Counted from the stretch's first letter, positions 32,360 through 44,422 are shown. The stretch: DNA of 64,000 nucleotides from Ziziphus jujuba (GCF_031755915.1 NC_083386.1:10478001-10542000), one strand, 5' to 3'. Translations and numbers: made by a program. The notes: a model not told the origin generated them from the sequence alone.

Positions 32360-33660
32360 AGCCAATCGAGAAAAGACCATTCCCATAGAATACCTTCTGG
32401 GTAAAAGCATAACCAAGGAAGAAAAACTCTCAGTTAACGATAAGGTTGATGAAAGTTTGATGACTCCAATTATAGAATACATAAACAATGGTATTCAACC
32501 ATCAGACAAATCAGAATCTAGGAAATTGAGAATAAAGTCAGCCAAATATTGTATTCTCAAGGGAGAACTTTATTGGAGATCTTACCAAGGGCCTTTATTA
32601 AAATGTTTGGGACCAACTGCAGCCTTAAATGTTATGGTCGAAGTACATGAAGGCTATTGTGGCAATCACTAAGGAGGGAGAGTGCTATTTCATAAAATAA
32701 TGCTACACAGTTTCTATTGGCCGACACTAATAAAAGATTATGAAAGGTACATGAAAGAATGTGATAAATGCCTAAAACTTGCATCGTTACACCATGTACC
32801 AGCAAATGAACTCACAAATGTATCAAGTCGTTGGCTTTTCATACAGTGGAGACTTAATATCATGCGACCATTCCCTACGGCTACAAGGCAAAGGAGGTTC
32901 ATTCTTGTAGCAACTGATTATTTCTCAAAATGGAATGAAGTTGAAGCTTATCCAAAAATCAAAGAATTGCATCTAACAAACTTCGTATGGAAGTTCATCA
33001 TATGCAGATTCGGCCTACGGAGGGTGCTAATTTCAGACAATGACTCGCAATTCATCAGTAAAGGATTTAAAGATTTCTGCAAAGAATGGAAGATAGAAGT
33101 CTAACATTCTTCACCAAGACATCCATAGGGAAATGGCTAGGCCAAAGTATCGAATACGAGTATATTAAATACTCTAAAAAAGCGACTTGAAGACTCAAAA
33201 GGTTTATGGGCCGAAGAACTCCCGGGAGTCCTCTGGTCTTATAGGACAACAGTCCGAGTACCAACAAACCAAACTCCATTTTTTCTTGTCTATGGAGCTG
33301 AAGCAGTCATCCCTGCCGAGATATCAGAGAGGAGTTCATGCACAAGCAGATACCTCGAACAGCATAATGACTAGTTGATTAACCAGGCACTCGATGAAAT
33401 CGAAGAGATAAGGGAAGTTACATCTATCAGACTTGGACAATATCAACAAATAGCAGTAAAGCATTACAACTCAATAGTCAAGCCTTAAACTTTTCAAGTT
33501 GGAGACTTAGTCCTCAGGAAAGTTTTTCCAGGGAAAAAGGAGAGTAATTTGGGAAAACTAGGGTCGAACTGCGAAGGACCTTATAAAGTCATCTCGATAG
33601 TTCGGCCGGGAATGTACAAAATTTGGAATTTGAAGGGTAAAACTATTTCGAAAAACTAGC
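32360..33660 (+). pseudogene. Element H integrase (broken)
   Basis: The second copy of the duplicated segment leads into IEYINNGIQPSD, YCILKGELYWRSYQGP, an HHCC zinc module (VHEGYCGNH then CDKCLK), the core with FILVATDYFSKWNEVEAYP and RRVLISDNDSQF, then HPxGNG-AK where the catalytic Glu is replaced by Lys, and YRTTVRVPTNQTPFFLVYGAEAVIP. This matches Tat-type integrase. Stops at about 32671, 33103 and later show decay. Confidence 0.8.
32362..32469 (+). repeat. Right copy of the 108-bp duplicated H segment
   Basis: CCAATCGAGAAAAGACC to GACTCCAA, followed by continuing H integrase sequence. Compare 31098-31205. Confidence 0.85.
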
Positions 33661-34180
33661 ATTCAGAAAATTTAAGGATTTACCACTCAACATCCTTTTT
33701 TTGAAGATCAATGCCATAAATTGTAAACCATGTATTTACACAATTCTAAATCTTGTATTGCATTCGTGAAAACAATAAAAGCTACAAAATAAAAGAATTT
33801 ATTTGAAAGCTACAGTAGTAGAAGCATAAAAATGAAGAATGAAAGGATTTCATTTATTCTCAGTAAAATTTACAAAAAGTAACTGCAAAACCCAGAACAT
33901 TGGGTATATAAATAAATTTTTTTTTTTGGATCTATGGATTTCACAGAAAAGCTCTGAATCTATGGTCTCCTCTTCAGCAAAACATCATATACCATTTCCT
34001 CTATGACTTTTGTGTTCCATCAGACGAGAAGGGACTATCTTGGATCAGCAGCTTTCATTTTTGAAAGGATTCCTCCCTCGAATAAAGACTCCACCTCTCT
34101 TTCTTCCTCATCTCATATAACGATAAAAAATATCCCTCCAGAACAACTATGAGCTCCAGTAAATATTTCTGAGATATGTC
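33661..34180 (+). other. Element H 3' region before solo LTR L2
   Basis: Non-coding, AT-rich. It ends with target copy ATGTC (34176-34180) of L2. Confidence 0.6.
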
Positions 34181-35315
34181 TGATGTGATTCCGCCCGAGC
34201 CAACTCAACCGATAACCCGCTGGGGTGCTGACTCGACACGGATGAAGATTAGGCCAATCACAAGAGCTCAAATTAAGAGATTTAAGGACAACCTGGAAGT
34301 ATTTATATAGGGGGTAATCAATCTCAACAGAGCTTGTCCATACTTGAAGATACAAAGCCTATTCTAAGCATCCAAGTGGTGGAAGCCGATACAGACCCGG
34401 GTGACGGTTTTGGTACATTTTTGGAGTCCGAGAAGCATGAAATGGTTCCAATGCTTTATGGGTTCAATACATATGCCTAAGAGATCATGGAATCAAGTTA
34501 AAGCAGCCTCAAATGCAATCAAAAAGGGCTTGTACGGACAGCTTCAACAATTTGGCCGAATTTGCTGTATTGCTTGCTGGCTTTACTGTATTTTACTGTA
34601 TTAGCCTTTTCTTATTTTTCCAAGCATGGGCAACGTGTGGGCCTTCATATTCAGTTTATTTGGCATCCTACAAAGCATCTAGAAGCTGATTTGGAGCTCA
34701 ATTTGGTCGAATATTGGTCAAAGTCAACTTAGTCAAAAAGCTAGTATTATAGTTTCCTAATTTGAGTCTACTTTTTGTTTTAGGAAATTACCATTACTTT
34801 TTAGTTTTTATTTATTTATTTTCTGGAAAAATAAGTTTAGAAAAGTTATTATTTTATTATTTTCATTGTAAATTAATTAATTCCTAATTCAAAATAAAGG
34901 AATTAATTAATCCAAATTAGATTAGGAAAGGAGTGAGAATTTCGGCCACCATAGAACTCTTTATTGTGTGGCCTGTTTTACCTAGGGTTTTTGGGGTTTA
35001 CTTTGTTTCTTTCAAAACCTATTTAAAGGGTTATTTTTCAATAAGAATACAACTTTGATTTGATTGAGAAAATACTTGTGAGATTAATTATCTCTTTGTT
35101 CTTTGAGAACACCTAAAACACCATTAGAGAATTGGTTGTTTTACGTTGACTTATCAATAGGTTTTCCATCCCCTATTGTGGCGTCTACATTATACCAAGG
35201 TTTCTAACCACAGGTTGGTTAGGGGTTGAGGTCAATTCCATTAGAACTTGAACTTAATTAAGATCCGGGCTAATATTATACGGGTTTAGGAGCAGGTCGT
35301 CCTAGGTTCGTATCA
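34181..35315 (+). mobile_element. Solo LTR L2 of the CRM-like family
   Basis: 1135 bp, TGATGTGATTCCGCCC to GTTCGTATCA, flanked by perfect target copies ATGTC (34176-34180 and 35316-35320). It reads PITRAQIKRFKDN in its U3. There is no internal region, so it formed by LTR-LTR recombination after insertion into H. Confidence 0.92.
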
Positions 35316-37380
35316 ATGTCTATCTCTCAAATTCCACCAATAGCCATGCAAGAATTGAAGAGATATACGGGTGGTTTCACAATACAATAAAAGTGTGGAT
35401 AATTTCATTGATTGGGAAACAAAATTACCTGCATTTCCCATGGAAATATCAGCCCACCCAAGTAGATCGAAGAGCATATTACGAGCACTCGATCATTGAG
35501 ATCAACATTGCCCATACCCTATGGCTATCACCGAGAGAATAAGATCATCAGTGCCAGCATCTTCTAAACATTTCTACTTTCCAATGAAAACATAGCAGAT
35601 ACTGGCAATGATGATCTCATTGCCTAGTTGAGCCAAAGATAACTAGAGCAATGACCTTTCTAACATGCAGAAAGAAGAAAGAGAAGAAAACGAACGAGGG
35701 AGATAGACATCAAACACGAATAGCTATGCCCAATATATAGAACAACAGCATAACTGCCTTACCCTATTTTTACACATCCTCAAAATCTATGGCTCAACAC
35801 GCACCTTGAAAATAGAGAAGTAAATCATTGCCACACACGTAAGTAACACCCTTTCATGTTCTGCTTTACTCGCATCCTTTTGTATCTAGATAACCATATA
35901 TCTTATCATAATTATCCTCCAAATATGATAAATGAAATAAATGATCCTAAAAAATCATAACGCTACAAATTTTTTTTTTTTGGGTTAAAAGAATTGATTT
36001 GAAATGTCACATGCAAGGAACGTTTGAACCTCCACATGAAAGCTTCGTTAAACCCAAATATCTGATGATGATAAACTTCATAATAGCTTCAAACTAGTCT
36101 CAGACTAGACCAAACTAAAGATAGCTCGGTATGCACACACCAGGTGAAAGATAATTTAGTCTATGGCGAATAAAAGTGACAAACAGTCTCAGATTGAACA
36201 AACAAAAATCCTAAGCAGCTCAGTTTGGCATACAACCCGAATGGTTTAACCAAACATAGTTGAGTAACAAAAGAGTTACAACTTATGTGCCATAGAAAGG
36301 ACAAGTAACCAAAAACAAACGCTACAAAATGTTCGGAAATAACATTACGTAAATCATTTCTTCCAAGTTAGGGAATACAAACCAACAGGTTTAACCTCAA
36401 CAAACGGAAGTATGAAAACAATAAACGTATGGCTACATATTACAAATAGAGCGATTGTTGTTATACCAATCTTCCAACTTAAATTAAAGATTAGAAGGAT
36501 TGGGATGGGGCACAAATTAAATAAGATCATAACCCGACATCAGATCAAATTCATTTTTAACAACATGAAGTTTTTATTCTATTTATGAATAAATCAATTA
36601 CAAAGTAAGCTCGGATACTTAATTACATAAGCAATATTGAGTACTTTGTAACAACTACAAGATCTACAAAATTACAAAAGCTTTGGTGTCATACAATTTC
36701 ACCAACTGTTCAAAGTCATCTTCGAAAGTCAAAAGACAAAAGTTCTCCACCCTAAAGCAGATGAACGAATCCACTTTTCAGTTGGATCCTTTCTCATAGA
36801 AGAATTGAAATGCTTAAAACTCTAAAGCCTTCTTCAAAAGATACCCATGAAACTTAAAGAAGGGCCATCCAAAACTAGAGTGATGAGCTTCAAAAGAACA
36901 TTACGATAGTGTTTTTATTATCCAATCAAGCTTTGGAGAAACTATGCAAAAGTAACGACTTGAACACCATTGATTCATTCGAGATTGAAAATGAAAGATC
37001 CAGCTCCCATTTTATTGTCCAAACAAGCACAAAAGAAAAAGATGGAACCCTTTAGGTTCCACCGCATTTTACCAAGTCAAAAGCCTGATTGAATAAGAAA
37101 ACAAAAACCAATCATTCGTTAGACGGAAGCATGAGTTCAATATCGCAGCACAGGCTATAAATAAACAGCCTAAAGAGAATTTCAAACCTTGTAGCATATA
37201 AAGCAACTAAGAATTTAAAATTAAAAAATCGAGATAATAGGAAAGAAATAAACTATGTTTATCTACAAGTACGATAAGCAAAAGCTACAAATTGTGTTTA
37301 TCAACAAACATGATAACCAAAATACGGATTTGTACAAAGGTTATCTAATGTAACAAACAAAAAATCAAGAAATTTAAGAA
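35316..37380 (+). other. Element H 3' region, non-coding
   Basis: About 2 kb with no recognisable frame. A long 3' region is usual for Tat-lineage elements. I could not find the 3' LTR of H; it is probably lost at the junction with element C. Confidence 0.45.
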
Positions 37381-38470
37381 TTTTTGGCCACGACGTCAGG
37401 GTTCTTGTCTCCATCAATTATAATCGGTGACTTTGGATCTGCCGTACTAGAAAGGACTGAACTAGTGTTTGTTATCTCTATCTTTAGATTTGCAGCAAGC
37501 CCAGGACTCCCCTTAAGGTCTTCGCCTTAATTCGGATCCAAAATCTCCTCCTTACTTTCAACATCTGAAAGATTGATAATAGCATCACTTGATAGAGAGA
37601 TGTTAAGAGACAGCTTAAGGACCCTCAACCGCATACTTCTTCTTGCACTTGCTCTAACCATGACGGTAACCCATGTCCAAACAATCAGCTTTAATAAGAC
37701 TTGCTAAAGCCATGGCATTCCTCAAATCTTTTGAAAGTTTTAAGGCCTCAGCAGTTTTCTCTCGAAGTGCATTAGCATTATTTTTTGCTGTTGCTGTTTT
37801 CTCCTTTAAATACCTCTTCAAGAACTCAGACTTGGATCACAATTTGTCCATCTCTCCTTCAATCACAGCAAACTTCTCCTTGGTAACATTCAACACAGCT
37901 TTAGCCTCGTGGTTCTTTTAAGTTAAAGATGAGTTTAAAATTAACCTTTTCACATGATCTTCTAGAGGTTTAACCCTTTCAGCAGCCACTGTACAATTTT
38001 AAGCCATCAAATTTAAGCCATCGAAGAAGTTTTACGTGAGAAACATCACCAACACCTTTGGATCTTACTTTCTTCAAAGGAAGAATTTTCTCCCCTTTAC
38101 TTACAAAAGTACCATCCAAGTTCGCAGAACCATTAGAAAGATTCGAAGACATAACTTGAGCTTTGTCAATAGCTCGGGAAGCCATGGAAATAGCCTAACA
38201 TTTCTCACATAAAACGTCTTCAACATGAGATGTCTTGGGAGCTCCTTTTCTCTTTTACACTTTTGCTTTCTTGGATTCTCTTATCCTTTGAAGTCTGGAT
38301 GGGTCCGTATCAGCCACAATTCTTTCACTAGCCATATGGAGACCAGCCTTCTTGAAGTTCTCAACAGTAAGAATTTTAGGCAAAGAGAGACTTTCAACTG
38401 CCGTGAGCTGAACTGAAACTGCAACCTGTTCTTCAGAATATTGTGGAGGAGTATTCAAATCAAAATCTGC
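37381..38470 (-). pseudogene. Antisense coiled-coil ORF remnant in the H 3' region
   Basis: On the minus strand, fragments read MNTPPQYSEEQVAVSVQL, then MASRAIDKAQVMSSNLSNGS, and lower down ANALREKTAEALKLSKDLRN leading to AMALASLIKADCLDMGYRHG. The last piece is helical, with a final motif like those of uncharacterised plant transposon-associated proteins. Grande-like Tat elements are known to carry an antisense ORF between integrase and 3' LTR, which fits the position. Several stops occur. Function unknown. Confidence 0.45.
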
Positions 38471-38514
38471 AAAAGGTAAAAGAATATAGTCAAAACTAAA
38501 GAAGGACTTGTTTA

Positions 38515-39646
38515 TGATACGAACCTAGGACGACCTGCTCCTAAACTCATATTATATTAGCCCGAATCTCAATTAAGTTCAAGTTCTAATGGAATGGACC
38601 TTAACCCTTAACCAACCTGTGGTTAGAAACCTTGGTATAATGTAGACGCCACAATAGGGGATGGAAAACCTATTGATAAGTCAAGCTAAAACAACCAATT
38701 CTCTAATGGTGTTTTAGGTGTTCTCAAAGAACAAAGAGATACTTAATCTCATAAGTATTTTCTTTATCAAATCAAAGTTAATTCTTATTGATAACTAAGC
38801 CTTTAAATAGGCTTTGAAAAGACAATTTAAAAACCCTAGAACATAAAGAAAACCAGCCACCACACATAAAGAAACCTAGTTGGCCGAAACTCTACTTCCT
38901 TTCCTAATCTAAGTTTGATTAATTAATTCGTTTATATTAAATTAGGAATTAATTAATTTACAATGGAAAGAAAAAAATAAAAACCTTCCTAAAGTTATTT
39001 TTCCAGAAAATAAATAAATAAAAGCCAAAAAGTAATGTTAGTTTCCTAAAACAAAAAGTAAAAACAAATTAGGAAACTAAAAATGCTAGCCTTTTGATCA
39101 AGTTGACTTTGATCAATCTTTGACCTCTTTGAGCTCCAAATCAGCTTCTAGATGCTTTGTAGGATGCAAAATAAGCTGAATATGAATTCCCACACGTTGC
39201 CCATGCTTAGAAAAGTAATAAAAGGCTAATACAGTAAAATACAGTAAAGCCAGCAATACAGCAAATTCGGCCAAATTGTTGATGCTGTCCGTACAAGCCC
39301 TTTTTGATTGCATTTGAGGCTGATTTAACTTGATTCCATGACCTCTTAGGCATATGTATTCAACCCATAAATCATTGGAACCATTTCATGCTTCCCGGAC
39401 TCCAAAAATGTACCAAAACCGTCACCCGGGTCCGTACTAGTCTCCAGTGCTTGTATTAGCAAAATAGGTCTTGGTTCCTTGGTCATGACCATTCCTTCTT
39501 GATTATGATTTATCCTTTGAATAAGCACAGCAAGGTTATCCTTGAACTTCTTGGCTTGTGCTCTAGTGATTGGTCCCACCTTCATCCGTAACGGATTAGC
39601 ACCCCAGCGGGTTATCGGTTGAGCGGGCTTGGACGGAATCACATCA
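38515..39646 (-). repeat. Element C 3' LTR
   Basis: 1132 bp. On the minus strand it starts TGATGTGATTCCGTCC and ends GTTCGTATCA. It resembles L1 and L2 more than the LTRs of A and B. Confidence 0.9.
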
Positions 39647-39858
39647 TTCCCCTCCTCTTGAAAAGGATTTGTCCTCAAATCAAGATCATCACCTGCAGCA
39701 AAAGGAGTTAAATCAGCAATAATAAATGCAGCACTAACACTATACTCACCTATTAAATTAAGTTTGTAGGTATTTTTGTGAATCCGCTTCAAAACTTGAA
39801 AAAGTCCATCCATAGGCTGCATGAGCTTTGACTTTCTTTGTTTAGGAAACCTTTTCTT
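39346..39858 (-). pseudogene. Element C pol C terminus and LTR-encoded tail
   Basis: The frame from 39822 reads MQPMDGLFQVLKRIHKNTYKL, TPFAAGDDLDLRTNPFQEEGND, then inside the LTR GPITRAQAKKFKDNLAVLI and a 78-residue tail ending ASTYA-like. It is open across the purine tract, as in A and B. Confidence 0.75.
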
Positions 39859-41413
39859 TCATAAGTGCAACCAAACCAATTTTCCTGGGTTAAACACTAT
39901 TACAACAAAATCTAGAAATACATGCTCATTATGGTAAAAATTACACTTTTTAAAGTTAGCAAACAATATTTCCCAAATTTTCAAATTGCCACTAAGTAAA
40001 GCTCTCAACAATGCAGATAAAGTTCTAGGCAATAAAGACATCTTTAAATAAGTATCTTTAAAATTCATGGTCAGCAATGATTTCTTATTCATAATTACTT
40101 TATTAATATCACCAAAGCTAAGATAAAAATTTATATTTTTCCTTTCTTTTTCTTTCACACTCACTGATTCAATGGGTTTTACATCACTCTTGGCTTTTGC
40201 ACCAAATTTCTCACTTTCGGGTTTAATATAATTTTTCCACTCAAACTGGGTTTTAGAAGACTTACCTTGGACAGCAAGCTCACATTTTTCTTCTTGAATG
40301 GATGGTAGTCCACTTGGAATTTCATTTGGGAAGACATCTCCAAATTCCTTCAAAAGAGAAATCATTGAACTTGGGAATTCAAGTTCTTCATAGTTAGTTT
40401 GAGCATTAAAATAATTTTCTTTATAAATCATGACCAGCAAAGGTGTCTTACACTCAATAACCTTATTAATATCCCCTAAACTCAAATAAAAGTTGCTACT
40501 TGACCTTTCTTTTCTTTCTTTTTCTTTTTCCCCCTTGGATTGGTGCAAACCTTTGGATTTCCCTTCCTTCTCCAAGCTTTCGGGTTTGCCACTTTCTTTC
40601 CCCTCTCTTTTGGTTTTTCCTTGATCTTTCCACTCAATATGAGTCTTAGAAACTTTACCTTGATCAGCAACCTCATTCTTACCTTCTTGAAAGGATGGTG
40701 AAGCCGTTGGTGCCATACTTGCTTTTTCCTTGAGCTTTTCGGCTTCTCTCCTTTGTTGCATTTGTAATTGGTCTTTGTAAACCTCTTTAGGAGATAATGG
40801 TTCCAGCTTGACCTTCTTCCCTTTAAACCTGAAAACAATACTATTTTCTCGACCAAAATGAGTAGCATCTTTATCAAATTGCCATGGTCTACCTAATAGT
40901 ATATGTCCAGCAATCATGGGTACAATATCACATAAAACTACATCCTCATATCTACCTATATTAAATTTTACTTTGGCTTGTTTATTCACTTTTATTTCAC
41001 CACTATCATTAAGCCATTGTATTCTATAAGGTTCTGGATGTTTAATAGTTATTAAGCCTAATTTATCAGCTACAATGTTACTAATTACATTTGTACAACT
41101 TCCACTATCAATAAGCATACTACAAATCTTACCTTGAATTTCACATCGGGTGTGGAAGATGTTCTCTCTTTGAATTTCATTGTCATCTTTGTATGCAGCA
41201 AGTACTCTCCTAGAAAGTAAGTTTAATTCAGCATTGGATGCTTGCAAGGTTTCGGGTTCATCCTCCAAGTCCTCCTCCTCTTGCTTGGCTTCATCCTCAC
41301 TTTCTTCACTTTCCGATTCTAGCTCGTCATTGCCCTTTAACACCATGATTCTTCTATTCGGGCATTGGATAGCAATGTGTCCTCCTCCCTGGCACTTAAA
41401 ACACACAACATCA
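39859..41413 (-). CDS. Element C chimeric zinc-knuckle/protease/linker frame
   Basis: An open stretch of 515 codons. Residues 2-15 are the zinc knuckle CFKCQGGGHIAIQC; 99-103 are the protease site IDSGS; 171-176 are LGRPWQ; 225-370 are the usual charged linker and SNFYLSLGDINKVIE with [10 protein letters not shown]. Then, instead of RT, residues 371-440 repeat a diverged linker (NFYLSFGDINKVI), 461-479 match integrase ([19 protein letters not shown]), 481-502 match RT (LFANFKKCNFYHNEHVFL) and 504-515 match the C terminus (VFNPGKLVWLHL). Integrase and RT scraps are in the wrong order. No catalytic RT, RNase H or integrase remains. The frame is probably a continuation of gag; its first codon here is GTG. 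Confidence 0.75.
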
Positions 41414-42528
41414 TGAGTTCTAGAAGGTCTAGGATCTAATTTTACCTCATTCTTTGGTGCTTGGATAGATTTGATTCTAGTCTCCTTCCTTGGCCAGTTT
41501 GAACTTTCTTCTTTGACTTTCGGCTTTGGCTTGCTTTCATAGATGGGATTGTTCCTCCAGCCATTTGAATTGGACCTTCCACTGTTGGAAACGCCTCCAA
41601 ACCATTATCTTACACCCCTCCTCTTGAATTGATGCTCTAATTTAATAGCCACATGCAACATCTCCTTCAATTCCATATATTGTTGCAATTCTAGTTGATT
41701 GGCTATTTCACGATTCAAACCACCAAGAAACCTTGCCATGGTTGCTTCCCTATCTTCATTCAAGTTCAATCTCATCATAAGCATCTCCATCTCCTTGTAA
41801 TAATCCTCCATGGATCCATGTCCTTGAGATAAAGATTGAAGTCTTTGATGCAGCAACCTATGATAGTGTGATGGTACGAATCACTTCCGCATGGCTCCTT
41901 TCATTTGTCGCCATGTAGTAATCAAGTCATCACCAACTCTCCTTCGGGTGTTTTGATCATTGGTCCACCATTGGAGTGCATAATGGCCAAACTCCATTGT
42001 TGCCAATTTCACCTTCTTACCCTCTGAATAATTATGGCGGTCAAATATCATCTCCATCTTTTCTTCCCAATCCAAATATGCTTCGGGGTCACTTTTTCCC
42101 ATGAATGGTGGGATGTTGATCTTGATATTGCTAAGATTGTCATCTATTTCTTCCCTCCTACACCTTCCACGGCCAGCTCTCTCTTGGAGAGCAAAGGTTT
42201 CGTCCATGCCTTCCTCAAAGTCTCCACCGAAATTCTCCTCGTCAAATTCCTCTCTCGGTCTCTCTCGGCCTCCTCGTCCTCGACCTCGACCTTCATGGAA
42301 ATCTTGCCTATTTCTTGTGTTCGGAAATCCTTGGGGAACTTCTAGCCTTCCCATTCTTTGATTCATGTGCTCAACTTGAGCACTCACCCGCTGTAATTGT
42401 TCCAAAGCAGCTTTCAATTCCATTTGCTCACCACTCCCGGTAGCTCATGGATCACCATGAAATCCTACGGACTCCTCTTCATTAATTCTCAGTGGTGTGT
42501 CTCCTCTTCTTATTCTAGAATCTGCCAA
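41414..42528 (-). pseudogene. Element C gag (broken)
   Basis: The expected start is TTG instead of ATG at 42526-42528. The long part 41881-42423 reads MELKAALEQLQRVSAQVEHM, an RG box (GRGRGRGGRERPREEF), NIPPFMGKSDPEAYLDW and WRQMKGAMRK, then a TGA where relatives have Arg (CGA). Next is 41605-41856 (LHQRLQSLSQG to LEHQFKRRGV) with a second stop before WFGGVSNSG. With one or two changes this gag would be open, unlike the heavier damage in D and K. Confidence 0.82.
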
Positions 42529-43554
42529 GTTAGTAAAATACTGCAAAAATAAAATAAATCCTCACAATATTCACTCCCTCACGTGTTTCACTCAAACAAG
42601 GTCTCGACACTCGTGTTTGCACACTAGTTTCGGCTTTTACCCTCTTTTAAGCTCACACACTCTTGCCTTTTTTTCACTCAATGAATTATCTCAAAGTTCT
42701 AATTAAAACACCCACAAAACAGTAATTAGATCACTAGTATGCTTTAATTAAACTATCAACAAAATAGTAGAAAAAAGTAGGCAATACCGAAATAATTCAA
42801 CAAAACCTAGTTTTTTTCGACTTTCTAGACAAGAAAACACAAAATAATGGGAAAACATTGGAATTTTTGAAAACTGCACCAGATGGTAGTAGTTTATGAG
42901 TCCAAGAATAAAATTGTGGCAAAGGAAAGTCACATTCAACAAGAATCAAGTAGAACAAAAATATTGAATAATTGTTGGTTGTGTTCTTAGTAATCCAAGC
43001 TTTTATGTATCAATTCCTTTAGCAATTTTAATCCAATTTTTTTTTTCTCTGCAACAATAATAATCTCCAGCAACTCCAAATATGGAAAAGATGACCAACA
43101 AATCAGCAGCTACAAGAAATTCCCGGCAACAAACTTCAACACCAAATTTAAACCAACCGATTTTTTTTTTATTTTTTTATTTCGGGTTTCTTCTTCTTTT
43201 TTTTTTTTTTTTTTAAGTTGTTGCCGCAAGTCACCTTCTGTTTTTTTTTTTTTTTTTTTTTTGGTTTAAATGTATGAATGCAAATATTTAAGACTAAAAC
43301 AGCAAATAAAAAAATCCACAAAAACAAAAATTACCAAGAACAAATATGAAAAATCAACCAACAAACAAGGAAACAAAGATATGGTAAAACAAGGAAACCT
43401 AATTCAACTAGGAATGGGTTTTTTTTTTTATTTTTTTTTTAAGAGATGCTGAACGTGTATGGGATAGATTCAACCTTAACCTAATGCTAAAATTGCAGAA
43501 TAACACAAAAACAAATAAAACAAATAAAGATAGATCAAACCTGAACAAAATTTA
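42529..43554 (-). other. Untranslated leader of element C
   Basis: About 1 kb leader, homologous to those of A and B, with T runs (43198-43214, 43241-43262, 43418-43440). Confidence 0.65.
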
Positions 43555-43566
43555 GCTTTGATACCA
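43555..43566 (-). other. Primer-binding site of element C
   Basis: TGGTATCAAAGC on the minus strand, one transition away from the initiator tRNA-Met complement, two bases from the LTR end at 43569. Confidence 0.8.
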
Positions 43567-43568
43567 AA

Positions 43569-44332
43569 TGATATGAACCTAGGACGACCTGCTCCTAAAC
43601 CCGTATTATATTAGCCCGGATCTCAATTAAGTTCAAGTTCTAATGGAATGGACCTCAACCCCTAACCAACCTGTGGTTAGAAACCTTGGTATAATGTAGA
43701 CGCCACAATAGGGGATGAAAAACCTATTGATAAGTCAAGCTAAAACAACCAATTCTCTAATGGTGTTTTAGGTGTTCTCAAAGAACAAAGAGATAATTAA
43801 TCTCACAAGTATTTTCTTTATCAAATCAAAGTTAATTCTTATTGATAACTAAGCCTTTAAATAGGCTTTGAAAAGACAACTTAAAAACCCTAGAACATAA
43901 AGAAAACCAGCCACCACACATAAAGAAACCTAGTTGGCCGAAACTCTACTTCCTTTCCTAATCTAAGTTTGATTAATTAATTCGTTTATATTAAATTAGG
44001 AATTAATTAATTTACAATGGAAAGAATAAAATAAAAACCTTCCTAAAGTTATTTGTCCAGAAAATAAATAAATAAATAAAAGCCAAAAAGTAATGTTAGT
44101 TTCCTAAAACAAAAAGTAAAAACAAATTAGGAAACTAAAAATGCTAGCCTTTTGATCAAGTTGACTTTGATCAATCTTTGACCTCTTTGAGCTCCAAATC
44201 AGCTTCTAGATGCTTTTTAGGATGCAAAATAAGCTGAATATGAATTCCCACACGTTGCCTATGCTTAGAAAAGTAATAAAAGGATAATACAGTAAAATAC
44301 AGCAAAGCCAGCAATACAGCAAATTCGGCCGA
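43569..44332 (-). repeat. Element C 5' LTR, truncated
   Basis: It matches the first two thirds of the 3' LTR (38515 side) closely and stops at AAATTCGGCC, where foreign sequence begins. About 370 bp of the U3 end, including the tail-coding part, is missing. Confidence 0.85.
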
Positions 44333-44410
44333 GCTAATTTTCGATCGTAATTTTCAATCCGAGCTAATTTAGTACGGTTTAGTAGCGAGTCGACCTAGGT
44401 TCGTATCATT

Positions 44411-44422
44411 TGGTATCAGAGC
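44411..44422 (+). other. Primer-binding site of element D
   Basis: TGGTATCAGAGC two bases after the LTR end GTTCGTATCA (44399-44408). Confidence 0.85.

Larger units (their letters stand above)
11185..38514 (+). mobile_element. Element H: decayed Tat/Ogre-type Ty3 retrotransposon, interrupted by later insertions
   Basis: The pieces 11185-14438, 30304-31205, 32360-34180 and 35316-38514 form one collinear Tat-type element: gag, protease, RT, RNase H, second RNase H, integrase, and a long 3' region with an antisense ORF. Insertions A (with B inside it), L1 and L2 separate them. Lineage signs are the gag zinc-knuckle region running into a helix like IEALIKRGYLKEF, protease DNGSS, RT YIDDMLVKS and the extra RNase H after the first. 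Many stops make it non-functional. The junction at L1 suggests that the left and right halves come from two different copies. Confidence 0.75.
38515..44332 (-). mobile_element. Element C: rearranged CRM-like element, reversed, truncated at its 5' LTR
   Basis: Minus-strand element with 3' LTR 38515-39646, purine tract 39647-39659, a short internal region 39660-43568 (3.9 kb against 5.9 kb in B), primer-binding site 43555-43566 and an incomplete 5' LTR 43569-44332. Gag and protease are present but RT, RNase H and integrase cores are missing. The right end is cut and joined to a fragment of element D's LTR, so no target duplication can be read. The left flank is GTTTA. Confidence 0.85.

Noticed and set aside
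34401..34604. Independent short genes in LTR downstream parts (also 31437-31709 and 49042-49260)
   Set aside because: These frames lie within solo LTRs after the pol tail, differ between copies and contain no known domain.
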